A stretch of 63,835 nucleotides of DNA from Bacteriovorax stolpii (lineage in GTDB: Bacteria; Bdellovibrionota; UBA2428). Under the pieces are notes generated by a model, which had not been told where the DNA came from, did no database searches, and was given only the letters and a program-made list of their open reading frames with translations. How positions within the stretch are numbered: position 1 is the first letter of the stretch; every line of letters begins with the position of its first letter. The stretch is taken from positions 1 through 63,835 of the forward strand of contig CAMCVE010000001.1 of the NCBI GenBank assembly GCA_945881775.1, in the 5' to 3' direction. A program made the translations under genes and the position numbers. Below, one piece after another: positions 57,584 through 63,835 of the stretch.

Positions 57584-58804
57584 TCAGTTTTCTTGAACCG
57601 GCATACCAGGAAGATTGCCGGCTGGCGCATCGACGCGTTTGGGTCGTGGGCGAGCGACGGGCTTGGTTTCTTTTTGCTCCACAACAGGAATCGCTGTGGT
57701 CTCCTCAAGCGGTGCAGGCGCCGTGATCCAATCGCGGGCGCGCTGCATGAGAGAAGTTGCCATGCTTAAGAATAAAATACCCAGACAAATCACCACAAAA
57801 GCCACGCGCTCCAAGGTGCGAGCGTTGAATCTGGGTTTCCACCAAGGGTGGCGGGTGGGCGCGAGAGTCTTTTCTTGCACTTCAATCAGGCTTGGATTGC
57901 CTTTGAGGAGACTTTGCTCCATGAGAAATTTCCTAAGGCGCGCCTCAAATGAGAGCGAATAGTGCGACATCAAAAACTCTTGCAGAGACTGCGCCACAGA
58001 ATCCGATGAGGCGGGACGGTCCGACGGATCGAGTTCCAAACATTTCTCCACGACGTTCTTGAGGAAGGCGGGGACGTCGGAGCGTTTGGATTCGATCTTG
58101 TCGTACTTACCCGATTTGATGACCATGTAGACGCTCTTGCCGTCGCGCTCATAAAAAGGACGCGTGCCCGTGAGCATCTCATAAAAAGTAATCCCAAACG
58201 CAAAGAGATCGGCGCGCGGGTCGATACGGTCACCTAAGATCTGCTCTGGAGCCAGATAGTGGGGAGAGCCGATCAGAATACCGGGTTGAGTGAGGTTCAT
58301 CTCGCCTGGATCGAGTGCGATACCGAAGTCCATGATCTTCACTTCGCCGCGCATGGTGATGCGAATGTTGTCGGGCTTGATGTCCCTGTGGATCATGCCG
58401 TGCGAGTGAACTTGCGTGAGGCCTACGAGTATCTTCACCGCAATCATCGTCGCCACATCGATCGGCAGTGCTCCAGCGCGCTCCAGGAGCTGCGCGAGAT
58501 CGACGCCGTCGATGTACTCCATGATGATGTACGAGTCCTCGCCCACGACGCGGTAGTCGTAGACGTGTGCAAGGTTGTGATGCAGGAGATTGGCCGAGGA
58601 GCGAGCTTCGCGCTTGAAGCGCTCTTTCAGATCTTTGGAGTTGCGGTACTCAGCGCGAATGCGTTTGATGGCTACGGGGCGATCGAGATTCTTCTGGCGA
58701 CCGCGATACACCTCAGCCATGCCACCGATCGCGACTTTTTGAATTTGATCGTAATCGTTCTCGAGACCTTCGAGATCTTCAAAAGCAGCTTCGCGGGGAC
58801 TCAT
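57584..58804 (-). CDS. Membrane Ser/Thr protein kinase
   Basis: 406 residues. Hanks-type kinase domain about 15-290: glycine loop, K47 (VAIKRI), catalytic HRDIKPDN (D141), DFGIA (D159), SPHYLAPEQ. A membrane helix (about 333-352) and a Pro/Lys-rich C-terminal part on the other side follow; no PASTA repeats. Convergent with recJ. Substrates unknown. Confidence 0.92.
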   Translation of the reverse strand: MSPREAAFEDLEGLENDYDQIQKVAIGGMAEVYRGRQKNLDRPVAIKRIRAEYRNSKDLKERFKREARSSANLLHHNLAHVYDYRVVGEDSYIIMEYIDGVDLAQLLERAGALPIDVATMIAVKILVGLTQVHSHGMIHRDIKPDNIRITMRGEVKIMDFGIALDPGEMNLTQPGILIGSPHYLAPEQILGDRIDPRADLFAFGITFYEMLTGTRPFYERDGKSVYMVIKSGKYDKIESKRSDVPAFLKNVVEKCLELDPSDRPASSDSVAQSLQEFLMSHYSLSFEARLRKFLMEQSLLKGNPSLIEVQEKTLAPTRHPWWKPRFNARTLERVAFVVICLGILFLSMATSLMQRARDWITAPAPLEETTAIPVVEQKETKPVARPRPKRVDAPAGNLPGMPVQEN

Positions 58805-58832
58805 CTCTAAATGATTGTAACTGGGATTTCCC

Positions 58833-60251
58833 CTAGGATCTAGAGACCTTAGTTGCGATCGCGTGAATCAGTCCGTCAGCCACCTGAACCTGCAACGGAT
58901 CGCCCACCCCGACTTGGGCCACACTCCTAAGCGCCCGGCCATTGGGGTCCTTGGCGACAGAGTAGCCACGATCGAGCACCTTCAAGGGCGAGAGTGCGTC
59001 AAGAACGGCGCCACGCCGTGCGAGCGAGGTCTTAAGCTGATCGAGCTTCTTGCGGAGACTTCTCACAAGCAGCTCCTCGCGGTGCCTCAGAAACTCTTTT
59101 TGAAGTTGGAGTTTCTTGTGAGGCGCAGCAAGCACGAGGCGGTTCGTGATCACGTCGATCTTTTGCTGGAGTTCGCGAATCATGTCGTCGATCGTGACTG
59201 GCAAGCGCTCACCAATCTCCTCAAGCCGGCGCAGCCACTCTTGACGATCCGGCGAACTCAACTCAGCCGCATTCGATGGAGTGGCCGCACGGCGGTCTGC
59301 GACAAAGTCAGCGATCGTGAAGTCAATTTCGTGACCGATCGCTGAGACGATGGGAATCTTCGACGCCACGATCGCGCGCGCCACACCCTCGTCGTTGAAG
59401 CAGAAGAGATCCTCATAGGAACCTCCGCCGCGCCCCACGATGAGCACGTCAAGGGGCTTCACTTGAGTGGCACTCCAGCGGTTAGCTCGCTCGATGGCTT
59501 GAATGATTTCTGAAGGAGCTTTCTCACCTTGCACCGAAGTGTGGAAGAGGAAAATTTCCGCGAGCGGAAAGCGCACTGAGAAAACACGAAGCATGTCCTG
59601 AAGAGCCGCCGTTGACTTGCCCGTCGCAAGACCGATGCGCCAGTTCAGCGCGCCGACCTTGCGTTTGCGAGCTTGGTCAAAGAGCCCCTCTTTTTGGAGC
59701 TTTTCTTTGAGTTGCTCGAATTTGAGCTGGAGCGCGCCGATGCCAACGGGCTCCATGCGTTCGACGTTGATCTGAAGAGAGCCTGAGCCCCCGTAGAAAT
59801 CGAGCTTACCGGTGACGATAACCTCGAGGCCGCCGCGAACCTCAAAGGGCGTGACCTGCAGAGCGTTCTTCCACATCACCAGGCGTACCTGTGAGCTCTC
59901 GTCTTTTAGGGAGCAGTAGAGATGTCCGTTGCGGTGGATGCCCTTAAAGTCCGCGATCTCGCCCTGGACTGTTACGGTGCCGAGGCCCTTGCGGAGGGTG
60001 TCTTTGATGTCATTGCAGAGCTCTGTGACTGTGCGGATCTCGCGCTTGAAGGATTTTGACTTGCTGGCGGGGGGAGCGGCAAGTGGAGGCGACTCAATCG
60101 GCGCTGCCTCAATAGGAGTTTCAGACTTGGTTTCGGGGTCGGCCGTACCGCCAAAAAGGCCGATCTGCGAGGCATCGGCCTTATGGGCGTCGAGACGCTC
60201 TTTCAGGCGGGGGTGCAAAGCTTTCAGAGACCCCGAATCCGATTTTCCCAT
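58833..60251 (-). CDS. xseA: Exodeoxyribonuclease VII large subunit
   Basis: 472 residues. OB-fold (about 75-165, VQGEIADFKG), then the catalytic-type region (GLATGKSTAA, DVLIVGRGGGSYEDL, SAIGHEIDFTIADFVADRRAATPSNAAEL) and a long helical C-terminus. It has an extra about 65-residue N-terminal tail rich in Pro/Ala before the OB-fold, longer than usual. The small subunit gene xseB is not next to it. Confidence 0.94.
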   Translation of the reverse strand: MGKSDSGSLKALHPRLKERLDAHKADASQIGLFGGTADPETKSETPIEAAPIESPPLAAPPASKSKSFKREIRTVTELCNDIKDTLRKGLGTVTVQGEIADFKGIHRNGHLYCSLKDESSQVRLVMWKNALQVTPFEVRGGLEVIVTGKLDFYGGSGSLQINVERMEPVGIGALQLKFEQLKEKLQKEGLFDQARKRKVGALNWRIGLATGKSTAALQDMLRVFSVRFPLAEIFLFHTSVQGEKAPSEIIQAIERANRWSATQVKPLDVLIVGRGGGSYEDLFCFNDEGVARAIVASKIPIVSAIGHEIDFTIADFVADRRAATPSNAAELSSPDRQEWLRRLEEIGERLPVTIDDMIRELQQKIDVITNRLVLAAPHKKLQLQKEFLRHREELLVRSLRKKLDQLKTSLARRGAVLDALSPLKVLDRGYSVAKDPNGRALRSVAQVGVGDPLQVQVADGLIHAIATKVSRS

Positions 60252-60348
60252 GAGGTCTTTGTCATAGCCCCCGGGAACGGCTTTTTCAAAGATCAGGCCT
60301 TGACCGGCCCGGTTTTCAGGCCTACTTATTTCCCTGGCCCTACCACGT

Positions 60349-60425
60349 GGAGCGGTAGTTAAGTTGGTTATAACGCCGCCCTGTCACGGCGGAGGCCGCG
60401 GGTTCGAGTCCCGTCCGCTCCGCCA
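60349..60425 (+). tRNA. tRNA-Asp (GTC)
   Basis: 77-nt cloverleaf: acceptor GGAGCGG/CCGCTCC, anticodon stem CCGCC/GGCGG with loop CTGTCAC (anticodon GTC), T arm with TTCGAGT, discriminator G and encoded CCA. A large inverted repeat begins 2 bp after its 3' end. Confidence 0.97.
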
Positions 60426-60427
60426 CT

Positions 60428-60546
60428 TCCCCACTCATTTTTGACCTGATACTGCGTCAGGCCCTTGCTGCGCTGCTCACGGACTTTGTGTCCGCTGCGC
60501 TGCTCGCTGCGGACCTTCCTTGTCTCAGGTCAAAAATGAGTGGGGA
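60428..60546. repeat. Long inverted repeat beside tRNA-Asp
   Basis: Perfect 22-bp arms at 60428-60449 and 60525-60546 (TCCCCACTCATTTTTGACCTGA and its complement) flank 75 bp that hold a direct repeat GCTGCGCTGCTC and a small stem CGGAC/GTCCG. No T run follows, so it is not a plain terminator. It may be a mobile-element end, an attachment site or a structured RNA (inference). Confidence 0.7.
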
Positions 60547-60653
60547 GCCCTTGGGGGTTGGACTTAGTGTTGTTGGCTTGGGACTCGAATCCTAATTCGA
60601 CCTCTAGGTTAGTTTTTTTGTATAATTTCATCCGGCCAGGTCACTAAGCCTAC

Positions 60654-61847
60654 TCACCGACCCACGCAGCGAACACCGTTGTGGTCAGCCCTACCGGCGT
60701 GACCGGAACTGACGTAACCTGACGAATCAACGTTGTAGAACATCGCGTAAATAGGATTGCTGGGACTCACGGAGGCCGTCCAAAAATATGAGTTAATCCT
60801 GGGAAGCACGTAAGCCATTCCATTTTGGTAGGCGCCTGTGTAGTCCTGAAATGTTGGTAGTCTCCACATAACAGGGTTTGTAGAGCTAAGTCCCATGCCG
60901 CCTTTTTTTGCATCGTAGGCTGTAATGTTAGGCCAAAGTCCTGTTGCAGAATTAATAATAATGGCACCTGGATCGCTGGCAAATCCTGTCTCAGCACAAA
61001 AGCTCTGAGTAAATGTATTGTTACAATTTGCAATGCCGCCCACATCACCTGTAGCTTCGCAGTGATCGCCTGTTCCTAAATTGTCGCTCCAAATAAGCCC
61101 CGATTTATCGTCGCGCCAGACTTCGAAATAGGTGCCGCTGAAGTTAATCTTAGAAACGAGTGACCAAGTGCCACCGCCAGATTTAGACCCCGTTGTCGCG
61201 CGCCACTGACGGTTACAATCGCTAATACGCGACTCAATATTACCCGTTTCGCCACACTCATAAGTGTCTCCAATATCCGTCTGCACCCAAGTTGTTCCGT
61301 TATATGAAAAGCTAGCAGCGTCACGAGTTGTCGCAGGCAGAGTATCGTCACTTGTTTCGGTTGCAATCTTTTCTCCCAAAGCAACTGCGGGCGTCCACAC
61401 ATTGCTTGCACTTGCGCGCTCGCAAGTTAGGCGCGTTGTATAAGTGGTATCCGTGCAAGTTCCAGACGATTGCTCGCCTGCGAGGCTTAAATTGCCGCTA
61501 GACCTAAACGCATTGCCAGCTGAAATCTCTTCAGGACACATGGCTGCTCCTAGGCGCCCGAATATTGTTTTTCCTGCACAAATGTTGGCTGCAAGAAAAT
61601 GTGCGCCTAAGTTCACTAAAAAGGAATTCCACGCAGTGCCGCTTGCGGGCGTAACCGTCACAGTGGTGTCACTAGCACTTGCAGGTGCGCTGCCGCTTGA
61701 GCCGTCGGCCGTGCCTTGCGCGAGCGTAACGCTGCCGCCATCTGCGCTCTCACTGTCGCTAAGCGTGACTCCGCAGCTGCTCAGCAAAAACACTGCTGAC
61801 AAAAGAATCACAGTGTCGGCTTTTGGCAGAATATGATGGTGACCCAA
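60654..61847 (-). CDS. DUF1566-like lipoprotein
   Basis: 397 residues with a lipoprotein signal (LLSAVFLLSSC). A Ser/Thr/Gly-rich stretch, then a Cys-containing middle region and a C-terminal domain with MWRLPTFQDY, FWTASVS and VRCV, the pattern of the DUF1566 (Lcl C-terminal) fold found in surface adhesin-like proteins. Exported and lipid-anchored; binding partner unknown. Confidence 0.85.
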   Translation of the reverse strand: MGHHHILPKADTVILLSAVFLLSSCGVTLSDSESADGGSVTLAQGTADGSSGSAPASASDTTVTVTPASGTAWNSFLVNLGAHFLAANICAGKTIFGRLGAAMCPEEISAGNAFRSSGNLSLAGEQSSGTCTDTTYTTRLTCERASASNVWTPAVALGEKIATETSDDTLPATTRDAASFSYNGTTWVQTDIGDTYECGETGNIESRISDCNRQWRATTGSKSGGGTWSLVSKINFSGTYFEVWRDDKSGLIWSDNLGTGDHCEATGDVGGIANCNNTFTQSFCAETGFASDPGAIIINSATGLWPNITAYDAKKGGMGLSSTNPVMWRLPTFQDYTGAYQNGMAYVLPRINSYFWTASVSPSNPIYAMFYNVDSSGYVSSGHAGRADHNGVRCVGR

Positions 61848-62033
61848 ACCACCTCCCCATTAAGCATTCTATCGGATTTATTGGCCGTTTATTGAATTAA
61901 TGTTTAGCTAAGATCTTAGCTGGCTAAGTTTATATGGATTTTCCTGATGGCCGTTTGTTCGAGGCCACTGCGAGTTACGCGCATCCAAAAACACTGCGCG
62001 ACAAATTTTGCCAGGAAGAATAAGAAGAATCCC

Positions 62034-62285
62034 ATGACCGCCAAATTTAAAAAAGGCCAAGCGATCCAGTGGAAATGGCTTGGTGACCTTATCGACGGAA
62101 CAGTTGAAGAAATCTATTTTGAGCCCGTCGTCCGGGAAATCAAAGCTAAGAAAATCAAACGTAATGGATCTCCCGAGAAGCCCGCCTACCTCGTACGCTC
62201 TCGGGCAGGAAATTTGGCCCTCAAGCTTGAGACAGAGATCCATCTGCCGCTGAAGTCGAAGTCAAAATTTGTTTTCGAGAAATGA
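62034..62285 (+). CDS. DUF2945 (HVA1-like) small protein
   Basis: 83 residues from ATG 62034. The pattern KKGQAIQWKW...GTVEEI...PAYLVRS fits the DUF2945/HVA1 family of small SH3-like proteins of unknown role. The longer frame to 61947 adds residues without similarity. Confidence 0.72.
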   Translation: MTAKFKKGQAIQWKWLGDLIDGTVEEIYFEPVVREIKAKKIKRNGSPEKPAYLVRSRAGNLALKLETEIHLPLKSKSKFVFEK

Positions 62286-62336
62286 TGACTTAAAAAATCC
62301 TCTGATTTCAGAACGAAAAGCCCAGTCACACACCTT

Positions 62337-63101
62337 TTAAAGTCGGCGAATGCGAATGCGACGGAACTCAGTCTTGCCGCCGTGATCTTGGAATACGATG
62401 TGGCCGCTTCTCTGTTTGTAAAAATCTTTCATGTTCTTGAACTTGGAGGCGGCAATTTTCGCATCGAGAACTTTGGGATCTAGAGAAGCGTCCGACACGA
62501 GCACGTCGTTGACATAAAACTTCAGTTGATTGCCGTTCACGATGAGTCGGCACTTACTGAATTCTTTTAGGGCGAGCTTCTTCTTTGCTTCGGAGTCAGG
62601 CTCTGTGAGACCATAAAGTGCGCCCAGGCTCGTGATTGCCTTTTTGCCGTCGGGATGTTTTGAGTCGTCCAGGAGTTGCACTTCGGGTCCGGTGAGATAG
62701 GAATACTCGTAGCCCGGCTGGACCGCGAAAATAATCCCGCTGTTGCCACCGGGCTGAAACTTCCAATCAAACTCAAGTTCGAAATTCTCGTAAGTCGAGC
62801 GGGTCATCAAATCTGACCCAAAGCCTGTGCTATTGAGTTGGAAGCACCCATTTTGAAGAGCCCAGCTTGGTGGCGGGAAAGGCTCTCCCTTGTATCCTCT
62901 CAGGTGAGCTGAGGGTTGTTTTGAAAAGTCTTCCCAATCAGACGCTGTCCCGACACTCTTCATTGGGCCACTCATGATCCCCGGAGACTCGGTTCGAGCA
63001 CCATGACCAGCCTTGAGCGAAGTCTCCGCAGCCACTAAACAAAAACTCATCGAAGCAACAACGAGGACTATAGACTTCCGCAAGACATTTGAGGCGAACA
63101 T
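62337..63101 (-). CDS. DUF1080 secreted protein
   Basis: 254 residues with a signal peptide (SIVLVVASMSFCLVAA). The DUF1080 (3-keto-disaccharide hydrolase-like, concanavalin-like fold) features are visible: FELEFDWKFQPGGNSGI, GPEVQLLDD and a final HIVFQDHGG. Family members are often glycan-related, but the specific role here is unknown. Confidence 0.85.
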   Translation of the reverse strand: MFASNVLRKSIVLVVASMSFCLVAAETSLKAGHGARTESPGIMSGPMKSVGTASDWEDFSKQPSAHLRGYKGEPFPPPSWALQNGCFQLNSTGFGSDLMTRSTYENFELEFDWKFQPGGNSGIIFAVQPGYEYSYLTGPEVQLLDDSKHPDGKKAITSLGALYGLTEPDSEAKKKLALKEFSKCRLIVNGNQLKFYVNDVLVSDASLDPKVLDAKIAASKFKNMKDFYKQRSGHIVFQDHGGKTEFRRIRIRRL

Positions 63102-63292
63102 TGCTCTTATTGTCCTGCAGTCCAGCCCAGATGGCGATCAAAAACTTTGACGTTTCAAAACGATCGGCGCGAGCTACTTGCCGTTGATGACGGTCGTGGA
63201 TAAGGATCCTTCGGCACCACAAAATTCAGAAAATTCTGCAGCAAGGCGACCTCTTGCCTCAGAGGCTTTCATCCCTTAGTTTTCCCTGTCTC

Positions 63293-63835
63293 ATGACGCG
63301 AAAATTGGTCATTTGCGAGAAGCCTTCGGTGGCTCGAGATATCGCGGCGTATCTCGGCGCACGCAGCAAAGGCGACGGCTTTCTCTCGAATGACGACTAC
63401 GCGATCACCTGGGCCTTCGGGCATCTCCTCGAACTCAAAGAGCCGGAGGACTACAAAAAGGAATGGAAGGCTTGGAGAATCGAGACCCTTCCAATCATTC
63501 CCGAAAAATTTTCTCTGCGCCCTCGAAGTGACAAGGGCATCAAAGAACAGCTGCGCGTGATGAAGACACTCGCAGCTGATGCCGGTGAGGTCATTTGTGC
63601 GACAGACGCTGGACGCGAGGGAGAGCTCATCTTTCGTTATCTTCAGCATTTTCTCAAGATCGAGAGAATTCCCTTCAAACGTCTTTGGGTTTCAAGCCTC
63701 ACAGAAGAAGCGCTCGCCGAAGGCTTTAAAAACCTGAAAGAGGGCAGACTCTTTGACCCTCTCTACCGCGCCGCTAAGTGCCGCTCCGAAGCCGATTGGA
63801 TTGTGGGCATCAATGCGACCCGCTATTTTACGAGT
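63293..63835 (+). CDS. topB: Type IA DNA topoisomerase III-like, 5' part (partial)
   Basis: The frame from ATG 63293 runs off the right edge with no stop (181 codons seen). The Toprim domain is clear: VICEKPSVARDIA at the start and CATDAGREGELIFRY, then an RLWVSSLTEEAL stretch as in topoisomerase III. The catalytic Tyr lies beyond the window. Confidence 0.9.
   Translation, partial: MTRKLVICEKPSVARDIAAYLGARSKGDGFLSNDDYAITWAFGHLLELKEPEDYKKEWKAWRIETLPIIPEKFSLRPRSDKGIKEQLRVMKTLAADAGEVICATDAGREGELIFRYLQHFLKIERIPFKRLWVSSLTEEALAEGFKNLKEGRLFDPLYRAAKCRSEADWIVGINATRYFTS

Overview
The window reads as a chromosomal segment of a Gram-negative bacterium, most likely from the Bdellovibrionota/Oligoflexia (inference: gene content, many signal peptides and lipoproteins, two subtilases, several unrecognised secreted proteins; no marker was phylogenetically placed). 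Coding is dense and mostly GC-rich. Two accessory stretches are visibly AT-richer, roughly 19,100-23,100 and 28,600-33,400. Three clear tRNAs (Arg-CCG, Glu-TTC, Asp-GTC) and one odd tRNA-like sequence are present. There is no rRNA, CRISPR array or intact prophage.

Layout. 1-8.4 kb: a partial gene, a membrane histidine kinase, a small secreted protein facing a LysR regulator, a serine-biosynthesis group (serB tail to tail with serA and a class V aminotransferase) and a GMP-reductase-type gene. 8.5-17 kb: a tRNA-guanine transglycosylase fused to an MnmC-like methyltransferase domain, a secreted subtilase, a degenerate HD-GYP protein, a porin-like protein, proC-msrA, a lipoprotein hydrolase and tRNA-Arg. 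17-23 kb: an accessory stretch starting with an aldehyde dehydrogenase fragment, then two prepilin-like proteins, a possible cysteine-peptidase-like secreted protein and an N-terminally damaged FecR protein. 23-28.6 kb: a 993-residue subtilase, a glycerophosphodiesterase lipoprotein and a frameshifted envelope gene. 28.6-33.4 kb: a compact minus-strand signalling operon (CheY, FIST sensor, CheA-like kinase without a CheW domain, receiver-like plus CheX phosphatase), followed by a 318-bp IS remnant and tRNA-Glu.

33.5-43 kb: a homodimeric pyruvate-dehydrogenase-type E1, a TRL-like lipoprotein, another LysR/secreted-protein divergent pair, an M15-like peptidase candidate and an M16 peptidase pair. 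43-58 kb is mostly conserved housekeeping: rplU-rpmA, obg-nadD, nfeD-slipin, a SpoIID-like protein, queA, a canonical tgt, yajC-secD-secF and recJ. 58-63.8 kb: a Ser/Thr kinase, xseA, tRNA-Asp with a large inverted repeat, a DUF1566-like lipoprotein, small DUF2945-like and DUF1080-like genes and the start of a type IA topoisomerase.

Most promising for new biology are (i) the second Tgt fused to a methyltransferase, which keeps its catalytic and zinc residues but has lost the arginines of the loop after the nucleophile, while a normal queA/tgt pair sits elsewhere in the window; and (ii) the FIST-CheA-CheX-CheY operon, which looks like a complete phosphorelay detached from chemoreceptor arrays.
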